Positions 24,017-31,551 of a stretch of 64,000 bases of DNA are shown here, piece by piece. A model generated the notes under the pieces. That model was not told the origin of the DNA. It ran no database searches and was given only the letters and a program-made list of their open reading frames with translations. The stretch comes from Cohnella silvisoli (lineage in GTDB: Bacteria > Bacillota > Bacilli > Paenibacillales > Paenibacillaceae), in assembly GCF_021190915.1 (NCBI RefSeq), contig NZ_JAIOAP010000020.1, positions 62,001-126,000 on the forward strand. The letters run 5' to 3'. The first letter of the stretch is position 1. Every line of letters begins with the position of its first letter. The position numbers were made by a program, and so were the translations under genes.

Positions 24017-25527
24017 TTGCTGACCTCCTCATTAATGAACTGCAGGACATCGATACCGAGTGCACCGTCAGCTAGACGTTCCCGAACGATTTTGTTCTTG
24101 ACGATACGCTTGAGCTCCGTATCTTCAGCTGGTACATCCGACTTGTAATCGCGCATACTCGGAATGTACTGCTTGAGGTGTTCGGCAGCTGTGTCAGCTG
24201 ATAGGAATTCACCTTTAACCGCTGTGTCGAGAGCTTGTGTAAGAGAATCAAGCATCTCCGCTGCTTGTTTCTCATCTCGCGGGTCAATTTCTTCCCAGAC
24301 AAGCGTCGTCTCGTAGGTTTCAAATACGGTTAGCTCGGCACGCTGGGTCATAGCAAGCACCATGCGTGCAATCCGCTGCCAGTTACCCGCGAAATTGTCA
24401 CGCTTGCGGGTAATCGCCCTTACAAATACCGGCATCTGCTCCTTGACGCTAGCCAGTGCACTTGGGGTGTGAACACCCAGTACAAACTCCGGCGTTTCCG
24501 AAGTAGAGACGATCATGTAATAGAGCAATTTCAGCAGCGCTCCGGCAGCGTCGCCCATTGCACTGCTCGCCTCGACGAATGCAGCGTCCTCACCCTCAGT
24601 GAAAATCAGAAACTCCTTACCTTCAAGCGAGATCGTGCCACCTTTTTGGACATAGCTTATGGGGTCAGAGATCCCAAAGTTGTTCGCGAGGAACGCTGAT
24701 ACGTCCTTTAGCTTCAGTTTCAGCCTTGGTGTCGAATGGAGCTTGCTACCTTGTAGCGAGTAGAGCATGACATCATGGTAAGCCCGAAGGAACGGCTCAA
24801 TCGGCTCCAAGTCACTTTGACCATACAACCGCGTCTCGTTCTCTTCATTTCGAAAGTGCTCGATCGGGATGAATCCCCAATGATTCTGAATTGTCGTAAA
24901 CGCCTCAACGCCTGGAATCTGATCGCCTTCGATCTGAATCGTTCGCTCCGTTGCCGTTACAATCTGCTTCACAATGGTTTTACGCTTGCGCCCGTCATTA
25001 CCTATCCAGTCCATTATGGATTTCAACAAATAAGAGATAGGCTCCCTTGTTAATGGATGGCGGGTAATGCCTACGACCTCCTCGGATGGGATGATCGTAA
25101 ATTTAAGACGCGGCCCGGATTCGGGATAAAGCACGGCATCCGTATCCTCACGGGTGATCCATACGAAACAATCCCCTTCGGTAAATGCCTTGCCATGGGT
25201 GCGATTCATTTTTGACTTGTGCTCGGTAAAAAACTTTTTCAGCACATCCGCCGCCTCATCATCTTCCGACTGGAAGGAGGGCACACCCATGAATCCAGCT
25301 TTTGCATTGATAAGAGGTTTACAGAATCCAGCAGACAACTTGTAATTATCGTCGGTGTTCTCGTACAGGCTGCGGGCTTTCTCGTAATCTACACGGCTGT
25401 CATCGACCGTAAGTCCGCCGCTGCCAATTGAATATCGACCCCCGATTATGCCGGTGATCGCAGCGGTCGCACGAGATCGCAGCTTGGATATTTCGCCGAC
25501 GGCTCTTGTTAGCCAATTTTCGGCCAA
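24013..25527 (-). CDS. Portal protein
   Basis: 504 residues. Portal features: RSLYENTDDNYKLSAGFCKP near residue 52, INAKAGFMGVPSFQS, AFTEGDCFVWITREDTDAVL, LKFTIIPSEEVVGITRHPLT, IEHFRNEENETRLYGQSDLE and a stem/crown region APETPEF-like STSETPEFVLGVHTPSALAS. These are typical of the gp6/Mu gp29-like portal superfamily. It forms the dodecameric ring for DNA entry and exit. TTG 25527 lies inside the end of the terminase gene (19-bp overlap). Confidence 0.9.
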   Translation of the reverse strand: MAENWLTRAVGEISKLRSRATAAITGIIGGRYSIGSGGLTVDDSRVDYEKARSLYENTDDNYKLSAGFCKPLINAKAGFMGVPSFQSEDDEAADVLKKFFTEHKSKMNRTHGKAFTEGDCFVWITREDTDAVLYPESGPRLKFTIIPSEEVVGITRHPLTREPISYLLKSIMDWIGNDGRKRKTIVKQIVTATERTIQIEGDQIPGVEAFTTIQNHWGFIPIEHFRNEENETRLYGQSDLEPIEPFLRAYHDVMLYSLQGSKLHSTPRLKLKLKDVSAFLANNFGISDPISYVQKGGTISLEGKEFLIFTEGEDAAFVEASSAMGDAAGALLKLLYYMIVSTSETPEFVLGVHTPSALASVKEQMPVFVRAITRKRDNFAGNWQRIARMVLAMTQRAELTVFETYETTLVWEEIDPRDEKQAAEMLDSLTQALDTAVKGEFLSADTAAEHLKQYIPSMRDYKSDVPAEDTELKRIVKNKIVRERLADGALGIDVLQFINEEVSK

Positions 25528-27254
25528 ATCCTCATCCCCCTAAAGACCGACAGGAGCTTGCTGTCGAGTTTTCCGACACCCTTGGCTAACGTCCGGCATG
25601 CTTCAAGCGAATCCGGTCCGTCATCATAGGCAGCGTTGTCGGTGTAATTCGTGAGCTGCTCAAGCAGCAGCTTGTGTTGCCGGTTAAACTTGATGTACTT
25701 GTTCTTAATATCCGGCTGGAGCGTCGCGATCCGTAGCTTCTTATCCGTATGCGCGTTGACCTCCACAATCGGAAGATAGAGACCGACTTGCGCCGAACGC
25801 TTGGCAAGCTCTTCTTTAAGGAACCATTGAAACTGGTTCGTTTCGCAGCCGAACTTAGCAAAGCCTCGACCATAAGTCAGACGCAACCAGCGTTCCTTTT
25901 CCAAAATGTCCGTAATGATGGCATCCGGATGACGCCTCCCAATGTCGGCATCCGCGACATAGAGATAACCGGTCTTGTTATGCAGCGCCAGCGTAATGAT
26001 CGAGCTAAAGTCGCTCTTTTTGGTTTTGCCAAGCGATGGATCGACGAATCCGACAAAGGTAAAGTCCTCTGCAAAATTTACTTCCAGCGGATTGTAGTAA
26101 TCGAACCATTCTTCATTAAACACGCAATCTTCCGGATTGGTAGGATCGTTCTGTTCTTCAGAGTTGAACGACGCAACGCCCTCCGTCAGACGCATGACCA
26201 TAAGGTCATAGTAGGAGAGCTTCTCTTCCCATAGCACCTGTGTACCGGCAAGCATGGCTTCTTGGTTCGCCTCGAAGAATGCGCGGGCATCCTGTTCCCG
26301 ATCATCGTTGTCGAGGTCGATATAAATGGTTTCCCATTCGTCCCAGAGGTCTTGCCGATCCGACCACGTAATAACCGCTTTGTACTTCTTCGATTTATAA
26401 CCGGGGTTTTTGAGAATATTCGTTAGCAGCGCGTCGTGGTGCAACAGAGTACCGATGTACAGGATGTCCGTGTAATCGTCCCCAGCCTTAGACACCGCTT
26501 TGAAAAACCAGTTCGAAAGCTTCTTGCGCTGTTCTTTCGTCCGGACGTTTTCATCGTTTTCGATATCGTCCAGAACGAGCAAGTCCGGCCTGCGGTTCCG
26601 ATGCTTGCGACCCCTGATTTTCTTCCCGGAGCCGATCGCTTCAATCTTGATGCCGGTTTTGGTTAACAAGATATCGTTTCGCCAAACCTTGCCCTGCAAC
26701 TCGCCGAAGTCTTCCCGTATCCGTTCGTTATCCTCAAATTCCTCACGGATGTTTTCGAGAAAGCTCTCGGCTTGATCCGATGTATCGGACAGAATGATGG
26801 GGTACTGCTTGTATTCGTAAAGGACGGCGTGAGTCGTATCCTTAAAAGTAAAGCTCGTCGATTTTGCATGACCACGCGGCGCGGCGACTGCCCGCTTACA
26901 GCCCGGTAGGACGCGCAGCCGTTCAACTGCACTACGCTCCAGCGGGACTTCACCCTTCAGTACACCGTCACGCCAAAGCGCGTCAAGTTCCCGATGAAAT
27001 TCGGGCGTACGGCGGCTGAAGTAATGAGGAAAATACGCTTTACCGAAATATTCTTGGTCATATGCGCCGAGCATCCGCCGAAGACCGGTCGGGCCGGTGA
27101 ATGGGAGATTGCTCTTACGACGATATACGAGCGGGTATTTGACCGCGTATTGTTCCCACAGGTCAAGCTCCCACGATTCTAACGATTGATGGTCATTCGT
27201 ACCGACAAGGCTCTGGATGAGGGAGCCGACCGGTTTATTCTTGGATGGCTTCAC
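25509..27254 (-). CDS. Terminase large subunit
   Basis: 581 residues, the DNA packaging motor. The ATPase part has a Walker A-like AVAAPRGHAKST (about 122-133), and Walker B RRPDLLVLDDIEND near 217-230. The nuclease part has FTFVGFVDPSLGKTKKSD near 396, with the Asp of VDPS as a metal ligand, plus IVEVNAHTDKKLRIATLQPD and a late DDGPDSLEACR. Start GTG 27254 overlaps the end of a small upstream frame as GTGA. Mu-like phages package by headful and include flanking host DNA. Confidence 0.92.
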   Translation of the reverse strand: MKPSKNKPVGSLIQSLVGTNDHQSLESWELDLWEQYAVKYPLVYRRKSNLPFTGPTGLRRMLGAYDQEYFGKAYFPHYFSRRTPEFHRELDALWRDGVLKGEVPLERSAVERLRVLPGCKRAVAAPRGHAKSTSFTFKDTTHAVLYEYKQYPIILSDTSDQAESFLENIREEFEDNERIREDFGELQGKVWRNDILLTKTGIKIEAIGSGKKIRGRKHRNRRPDLLVLDDIENDENVRTKEQRKKLSNWFFKAVSKAGDDYTDILYIGTLLHHDALLTNILKNPGYKSKKYKAVITWSDRQDLWDEWETIYIDLDNDDREQDARAFFEANQEAMLAGTQVLWEEKLSYYDLMVMRLTEGVASFNSEEQNDPTNPEDCVFNEEWFDYYNPLEVNFAEDFTFVGFVDPSLGKTKKSDFSSIITLALHNKTGYLYVADADIGRRHPDAIITDILEKERWLRLTYGRGFAKFGCETNQFQWFLKEELAKRSAQVGLYLPIVEVNAHTDKKLRIATLQPDIKNKYIKFNRQHKLLLEQLTNYTDNAAYDDGPDSLEACRTLAKGVGKLDSKLLSVFRGMRIWPKIG

Positions 27255-27412
27255 CTTTCCATTTCACCTCCGGTTATGGGGGACAATCGTCCCCAAGCGG
27301 ATACAGGTTCGCGGTTATCTCTCGCTGATCGCTCCCCGCAAAATAAGAAAAGAACAGGCGGATCGTCGCAACGCCGCACCAGCTGCCAACCGGTGATCAT
27401 CGGCCCCTGCAT
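27251..27412 (-). CDS. Possible small protein upstream of terminase
   Basis: A 53-residue frame (MQGPMITGWQLVRRCDDPP ... SPITGGEMER) that ends TGA overlapping the terminase GTG by 4 bp. The overlap is the pattern of coupled genes, but the ribosome site is weak, the composition is Arg/Gly/Pro-rich and no family is recognised. It lies in an unusual 339-bp gap between the small and large packaging genes. It may be a chance frame. Confidence 0.3.
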   Translation of the reverse strand: MQGPMITGWQLVRRCDDPPVLFLFCGERSARDNREPVSAWGRLSPITGGEMER

Positions 27413-27499
27413 CCCAATAATGGGCGATATGGCGCGATTGTCAGACGCGCAGCTTGGATAGCTCTATCAAGCCCTTATCAATGTGCGAAGTCAGTGCGC

Positions 27500-27583
27500 G
27501 GGTTTCATCGCACCCAGAGAACCGGGAGAAGCCGGTAAGGGGGAGGAACCAATTCTCCCGATCCTCTGGGTAGGATGAAATCC
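27500..27583. repeat. Long imperfect inverted repeat in the terminase gap
   Basis: Bases 27513-27530 (CCCAGAGAACCGGGAGAA) pair with 27553-27570, and the flanks 27500-27512 pair imperfectly with 27571-27583, giving a stem of about 31 bp around a 22-nt purine-rich loop. TAGGAT...ATCCTA forms a small nested hairpin at the minus-strand 5' side. No T tract follows, so it is not a simple terminator. Possible roles are a packaging signal, an RNA element or the relic of a small insertion. Confidence 0.65.
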
Positions 27584-27593
27584 TACCTCTTGC

Positions 27594-28151
27594 TTATGTC
27601 GCAGTTAGATCCGCTTCGACCTGGCTAACCTTTGCGAGCAGCCGGTGATAAAGATCGGCGTCGCCCTTCAATTCTTCCTGTAGCTGTGCACGTACTTGCG
27701 CGACTGCCTGAGATACGCCTTTGTCGAAGGTAAACTTCAATTTTTCACTGGCGATGGAACTGCGTTGAAGTTGCGCCAATGCACGCATGATGGCTGTCAT
27801 ACTTTCACCTTCCAGCGCATTTTCTGCGGAGAGGAGGGTTTCCATGATTAGCGAGAGGGCCATTTTGTTTGCTGCCTCACTTAGCGCAGTATCCGGGCCT
27901 TCACCATGCGTGTCCAAGATTGCCTTGGCCTGTTCGTTAACAATCTTCAGGCGTTCCATCTTGGTGAGAAAATCCTTGCCATAACGTTGTACGGCCATAT
28001 GGCTGACCTCAACACCCGTTTGCGGCTTGAGTTGATTAATACATTCCGCGATCTCCCGATAAGGTACACCGCTCGTAAGTTGCTTGTTGACCGCACTGAC
28101 GATTTCCTCCGGCAACTGAAGGACTTTGCTATGTTTGCGGCGGTCTGACAT
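27594..28151 (-). CDS. DUF3486 protein (Mu gp27-like), probable terminase small subunit
   Basis: 185 residues: MSDRRKHSKVLQLPEEIVSA then VNKQLTSGVPYREIAECINQ, a helix-turn-helix-like N-terminus, then AALSEAANKMALSLI-type helices and QVRAQLQEELKGD. DUF3486 proteins are encoded next to terminase large subunits in Mu-like phages and are regarded as DNA-recognition subunits of the packaging enzyme. ATG 28151 overlaps the stop of the preceding gene by 1 bp. Confidence 0.88.
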   Translation of the reverse strand: MSDRRKHSKVLQLPEEIVSAVNKQLTSGVPYREIAECINQLKPQTGVEVSHMAVQRYGKDFLTKMERLKIVNEQAKAILDTHGEGPDTALSEAANKMALSLIMETLLSAENALEGESMTAIMRALAQLQRSSIASEKLKFTFDKGVSQAVAQVRAQLQEELKGDADLYHRLLAKVSQVEADLTAT

Positions 28152-28447
28152 TAGCGAGTAACCATAATTCCTGGGTCGTCCGGAATGCTTCCATCAAGCA
28201 GATCAACACCTTTGGCTGTCAGCGTTGCCATCGTCCGCTGGATGCCTAGCTCGTTTCCTTCTTCAGTACGGACGTAACCCTTATCTACGAGATAATGTAA
28301 CTGGCCGCGTATTTGCGGGATCGAGCTATCCAAGTGGCTATCGTTAAGAGTCAACGATATCAGCCGGTCACTCGCGGGACTTGGGTATTGAAGCTTCAAT
28401 ATTGCGAGGATAAAACCCCGGACTTCTTTCACTTCATTGGTGATCAT
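28151..28447 (-). CDS. Winged-helix-like phage protein (Mu gp26 position)
   Basis: 98 residues. The central HLDSSIPQIRGQLHYLVDKG and YVRTEEGNELGIQRTMATLT, then AKGVDLLDG, look like a winged helix-turn-helix. Similar small proteins precede DUF3486 genes in transposable phages of Bacillota. Whether it regulates or takes part in packaging is unknown. ATG 28447 overlaps the preceding gene by 14 bp. Confidence 0.65.
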   Translation of the reverse strand: MITNEVKEVRGFILAILKLQYPSPASDRLISLTLNDSHLDSSIPQIRGQLHYLVDKGYVRTEEGNELGIQRTMATLTAKGVDLLDGSIPDDPGIMVTR

Positions 28448-28805
28448 TTAACTTTCCCCCTAAACCTGTTAATTTGCTGACCACTTGCAGCATTTCCCTT
28501 ACATCGCGAGTGAGTGTATCAACCTTGTGCTCCACGCCCGCTATCGCTCTGGTTTGATCATCCTTAAGCTCTTTAAGCGTTCGGGTGTAATCATCCTTGA
28601 GCACGTACTTAACTGGTAAGTCTTCCTTCAGCTTGGAGATTTCCTTGCTGATAACGGATAGATTCTCATCTTGGTCTTTCTGTTTCTCTTTTACGCTGGC
28701 TCGAATGTCCTTCAAGAAATAACCGACAATACCCACAAGCGTTAAAAGAACAGTTATGAGTACGGATATAATCGAGATCAGCGCGCCAGTAGGCAGTTGT
28801 TCCAA
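28434..28805 (-). CDS. Membrane-anchored coiled-coil protein, first gene of the late operon
   Basis: About 123 residues: one transmembrane helix (about residues 7-29, ALISIISVLITVLLTLVGIV) and a long charged coiled coil (VKEKQKDQDENLSVISKEIS, KYVLKDDYTRTLKEL). It resembles the haemolysin XhlA-like and Mu gp25-like small membrane proteins. TTG 28805 is preferred because GGGGAG is eight bases upstream; GTG 28814 would sit on that site. It lies just after the terminator-like hairpin 28832-28866. Confidence 0.65.
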   Translation of the reverse strand: MEQLPTGALISIISVLITVLLTLVGIVGYFLKDIRASVKEKQKDQDENLSVISKEISKLKEDLPVKYVLKDDYTRTLKELKDDQTRAIAGVEHKVDTLTRDVREMLQVVSKLTGLGGKLNDHQ

Positions 28806-28831
28806 AAATTGCACTCCCCTTTAGGACAAAT

Positions 28832-28866
28832 AAAAAAGCTATCAGTTAGTGGTACACTGATAGCTT
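28832..28866 (-). terminator. Terminator-like hairpin between the activator gene and the late operon
   Basis: A perfect 10-bp stem (AAGCTATCAG with CTGATAGCTT, 11-nt loop) is followed on the minus strand by a run of T residues. It looks like a rho-independent terminator for the early transcript. Because the first late gene begins only 26 bp further on, any late promoter upstream of it must also read through it. Confidence 0.75.
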
Positions 28867-28912
28867 ACCTAATAATATGAAGTCCTCTTAGAAACGCACT
28901 TTAGTAAAACAC

Positions 28913-29236
28913 TCACATCAATCCGTCGTTAAAGAGATCGAGTTGATCCAAATCTTCAGATGACGATTTCCCCCGAATAATACTTCTTACCCAGTTTTCC
29001 GTCAGATTGTATTTCATCGCAAGCGCCTTGCAATTATAGCCGTCATATTCCTTACGGATTTGCCGATCCCGCACGATCTGGAGGGCGTTGTCGTGCTTGG
29101 GCAAGTAGATTTGAGATCCTCCGAATATGCGTGCTAGTTTTAACGTGTTCATGACGCCGATCTCCAGCGCGATATGATGATAGGGATCAGGCAGGTCTTC
29201 CGGTTTCACATCATGTACCCAGCTTTCAGTCAACAA
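28913..29236 (-). CDS. mor: Mor-family transcriptional activator
   Basis: About 107 residues from MLTESWVHDVKPEDLPDPYH. Mor/C family signatures: HHIALEIGVMNTLKLARIFG then GSQIYLPKHDNALQIVRDR, and the C-terminal helix-turn-helix ALAMKYNLTENWVRSII. In Mu, Mor binds a dyad near the middle promoter and recruits RNA polymerase; here a single Mor-like protein precedes the late genes and probably switches them on. TTG 29236 is chosen since AAGGGGGG is six bases upstream and the earlier frame start lacks a ribosome site. Confidence 0.92.
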   Translation of the reverse strand: MLTESWVHDVKPEDLPDPYHHIALEIGVMNTLKLARIFGGSQIYLPKHDNALQIVRDRQIRKEYDGYNCKALAMKYNLTENWVRSIIRGKSSSEDLDQLDLFNDGLM

Positions 29237-29261
29237 CGATATCCCCCCTTGCGTCAACGGT

Positions 29262-29453
29262 TCAGCAGCCAAATTCCCATTCTTTATGCTCAATCTGTCT
29301 ACGTCTTTTCTTACAATAGGGACACCATAGCGTCTTTATGTGTCCCGAGGCTTTTTGCCTGCTCTTTCGCCGCCAGATAATGTTGATATGCCTACAACGC
29401 GGGCAGAGCAAGAATGCTTCCTTCAATATCCGTGTATGACTCGGTCGAGCCAA
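29262..29453 (-). CDS. Small zinc-ribbon protein
   Basis: 63 residues, very basic, with LCPRCRHINIIWRRKSRQ and LWCPYCKKRRRQIEH: two C-x-x-C knuckles 23 residues apart that should hold one zinc ion. Such proteins in this phage position may bind RNA or DNA; no specific family is identified. TTG 29453 is the apparent start, 3 bp after the GemA stop, so it is likely co-translated. Confidence 0.65.
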   Translation of the reverse strand: MARPSHTRILKEAFLLCPRCRHINIIWRRKSRQKASGHIKTLWCPYCKKRRRQIEHKEWEFGC

Positions 29454-29456
29454 AGG

Positions 29457-29873
29457 TTACCCGCCGGAAGAGGGGACTTGACGATCGGCCCGCGTCTTCA
29501 TTGCTTTTAATGCTTCAATGACTTTGCTGGCCTGCTGCGGCGTCAGCCAGACGGGCCGCTCGACGCCGACGACACGCCCCATAAACCCTTGAAGTCGTTT
29601 GGGATCACCATCCCACCGAAGCTCTTTCTCCAGCTTGCGAATCTTACCGATTTGAGCATCGTTGGCACGATGCTCGCGATTCGGTTTCTTGATCTCTCCA
29701 GAGAGTTTTGCAATTCGATCAATGACCTTTATCGCTTGTTCCTTGGAAAGAGCGGATATACTGCGGTTGCCGCTAATCTGCTCGACAATGGAGTAGAGAT
29801 CGTCCTTTTCGATACGATATTGCTTCTGCAAGCCGAATATCTTACGTCGCTGATCCGCATTAATCATTTCCAT
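29457..29873 (-). CDS. gemA: GemA family regulatory protein (DUF1018)
   Basis: 138 residues: NADQRRKIFGLQKQYRIEKD, LSKEQAIKVIDRIAKLSG and the GemA-typical ANDAQIGKIRKLEKELRWDG followed by WLTPQQASKVIEALKAM. In Mu, GemA (gp16) modulates host gene expression, including DNA gyrase genes. ATG 29873 is placed by AAGGAG eight bases upstream; GTG 29882 overlaps that site. Early or semi-early gene. Confidence 0.9.
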   Translation of the reverse strand: MEMINADQRRKIFGLQKQYRIEKDDLYSIVEQISGNRSISALSKEQAIKVIDRIAKLSGEIKKPNREHRANDAQIGKIRKLEKELRWDGDPKRLQGFMGRVVGVERPVWLTPQQASKVIEALKAMKTRADRQVPSSGG

Positions 29874-29920
29874 CGTTATCACTCCTTCGGATGGATGCCT
29901 AGTATGGTGATGCCGAGCGG

Positions 29921-30550
29921 CTATTGCTCCTCAACGGCCTCGATCTCGCATAAGGCCGCCGTGGCGAGCATTGATGTTGCCGAGCCTATGTTGCGGATGT
30001 CCTCCAACCATTTAACAGCAAGAGCAAGTTTTCTCTCTATCAATGACGTTTGTTCTGTATCCACTGTATGGGAGGAGAGAGCTTCGACCATTTCTCCAGC
30101 TTCCCTAATCGCCTTCCAGCAAAGCCATGTTTCGTAATATTCATAAGCAATTTCTTCGTCATACTTATCGTAAAAATACTTGCTCGTTGCTTCGTATGAC
30201 CAATTCTCATATCCGGCAGGAAGACTCCATCCGATAATTACACTTGCCAGTGAGTTTCCTCCGATTAGGCATTTATCCAACGCCTCCCGCAGCCTTGCCA
30301 CTTCTCCTCGCAAATGACCGTTTGCATCCAATATTTTGAGATGCCAAGGGTCGGTTGTTTCTCCATGATCGGACAGGAGATCAAATTCACCCTTAATTTG
30401 ATTCTCGTACTGCCACTGACAGTCCTCGGGGGATACCATCCATCGGAAGCTGCTGCCCAAAGTGTGGGCATCTGCATTAAAGAGTTCATCGTAATGCTTG
30501 CTGACCTCTACGCCGGATGGATTGTTGATCATTTCTTCAACCGATCTCAT
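29921..30550 (-). CDS. Phage early-region hypothetical protein
   Basis: 209 residues, not recognised. Visible features: NADAHTLGSSFRWMVSPEDC, LRGEVARLREALDKCLIGGN (a short coiled coil) and aromatic acidic KYFYDKYDEEIAYEYYETW. The C-terminus is helical. ATG 30550 has a perfect AAGGAGG nine bases upstream and overlaps the preceding gene by 14 bp. Strong translation signal but unknown role. Confidence 0.6.
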   Translation of the reverse strand: MRSVEEMINNPSGVEVSKHYDELFNADAHTLGSSFRWMVSPEDCQWQYENQIKGEFDLLSDHGETTDPWHLKILDANGHLRGEVARLREALDKCLIGGNSLASVIIGWSLPAGYENWSYEATSKYFYDKYDEEIAYEYYETWLCWKAIREAGEMVEALSSHTVDTEQTSLIERKLALAVKWLEDIRNIGSATSMLATAALCEIEAVEEQ

Positions 30551-30773
30551 TAGGGCGATCCTCCTTCGGAAGCTTTTCGATGGAAATGGTCACTTGAAAT
30601 TTATCGCTTGGATCAAATGTAGAGACAAAATCCTTTCCTGCACCGAGGAGCAGCGCAGCTGTATTACCAGCGGTCAGCGTCGAAACATGAAGAGATATGT
30701 CTTCAACCCCCGGAAGGGGACGTTTAACCGGCTGTGGATCATTCCTTTTACGTGTGGCAGGCGTTATTGTCAT
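30537..30773 (-). CDS. Phage early-region hypothetical protein
   Basis: 78 residues, not recognised. A basic proline-rich N-terminus (TRKRNDPQPVKRPLPG) is followed by a beta-type stretch (EDISLHVSTLTAGNTAALLL, KFQVTISIEKLP). ATG 30773 overlaps the Gam stop as TAATG, so it is coupled to Gam. Confidence 0.55.
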   Translation of the reverse strand: MTITPATRKRNDPQPVKRPLPGVEDISLHVSTLTAGNTAALLLGAGKDFVSTFDPSDKFQVTISIEKLPKEDRPNEIG

Positions 30774-31264
30774 TAAGCTTCAATCCTCTCGATGCTTGGC
30801 TTAAAGAAGGGACGATCATCCGTTTTGCGTTTAGCTCCGATTTTCTGGAGGGCAACATCATCATATTTTTCTAACTCTTCCTTGTTTAAGGTTTCTGTCA
30901 CTTTGATGCAGTCTGTCATCCGGTTTTGCTTTAGTGCCTCGATGATCGCCTTTACATTTCGGACAATTATGCTTGTTGATTTTCGGAAACCAACCTCACC
31001 AAAAGTGAGATTTTTAGTTTTTAAGACCTTAAATTCATCAGCGCGGGAAGCGGTGAAGATCAAGATATTCTTCTCCAGTTTTTCCTTTCGAGCAAGTAGA
31101 GGCTTCACCTTCAGTTCAGCAGCTTGCTTTAGCTGATTTATTTGATTGTTCATCGTGGCCTCGGCCAAGTACACCTGTTGATCGATCTCAATCAAATCAC
31201 GCAATGCTTCGTTTACTTGTTCCCAGTCCGTTAATACCGGCGTTTCAATTTTTTTCTTAGCCAA
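30773..31264 (-). CDS. gam: Host-nuclease inhibitor Gam-like protein
   Basis: 163 residues from MAKKKIETPVLTDWEQVNEA. The Mu Gam family is shown by LIEIDQQVYLAEATMNNQIN, LKVKPLLARKEKLEKNILIF, a TLTFGEVGFRKSTSI-like LTFGEVGFRKS strand and ALKQNRMTDCIKV. Gam is a Ku-like dimer that binds double-strand ends and shields them from exonucleases. TTG 31264 is preferred over GTG 31273 because GAGGGTGA is then well spaced. Confidence 0.92.
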   Translation of the reverse strand: MAKKKIETPVLTDWEQVNEALRDLIEIDQQVYLAEATMNNQINQLKQAAELKVKPLLARKEKLEKNILIFTASRADEFKVLKTKNLTFGEVGFRKSTSIIVRNVKAIIEALKQNRMTDCIKVTETLNKEELEKYDDVALQKIGAKRKTDDRPFFKPSIERIEA

Positions 31265-31286
31265 TTCTTTCACCCTCTCGATGTTG

Positions 31287-31535
31287 TTAGTGTAAGACTA
31301 AAGTGCGGAAAGATTGAGGTAAGTTCCGGCGAGCGCTCTTCGCTTTCACAAAGAGGATGCTGTAATGTTTCTCAGCAGCGCACAGCTTGTAGATCGCAGC
31401 ATCGACAAATTCTTGTTCCGGCCCTGCCTGTTCAAAATGATGCCAGGCGAGCAGGAATTGCTTGTGTGCTTCTTCGAGTTCCCAATCAAGGACACTCAAG
31501 TCGTGATCGATGCTATTTTGTTGTGGTAGTGACAT
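31287..31535 (-). CDS. Small protein resembling DUF2508/YaaL
   Basis: About 82 residues, helical: LDWELEEAHKQFLLAWHHFE and EFVDAAIYKLCAAEKHYSIL with FVKAKSARR. The A-I-Y-x-L-x-A-A-E-x-x-Y pattern recalls the DUF2508 (YaaL) family of Bacillota, of unknown function. ATG 31535 is used (GGGAGGG nine bases upstream). It lies between the helicase loader and Gam. Confidence 0.55.
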   Translation of the reverse strand: MSLPQQNSIDHDLSVLDWELEEAHKQFLLAWHHFEQAGPEQEFVDAAIYKLCAAEKHYSILFVKAKSARRNLPQSFRTLVLH

Positions 31536-31551
31536 AAGCTTCAACCCTCCC

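Noticed and set aside
25749-26234. 161-codon plus-strand frame within the terminase gene
   Set aside because: Antisense to conserved terminase nuclease motifs; typical by-product of codon bias.
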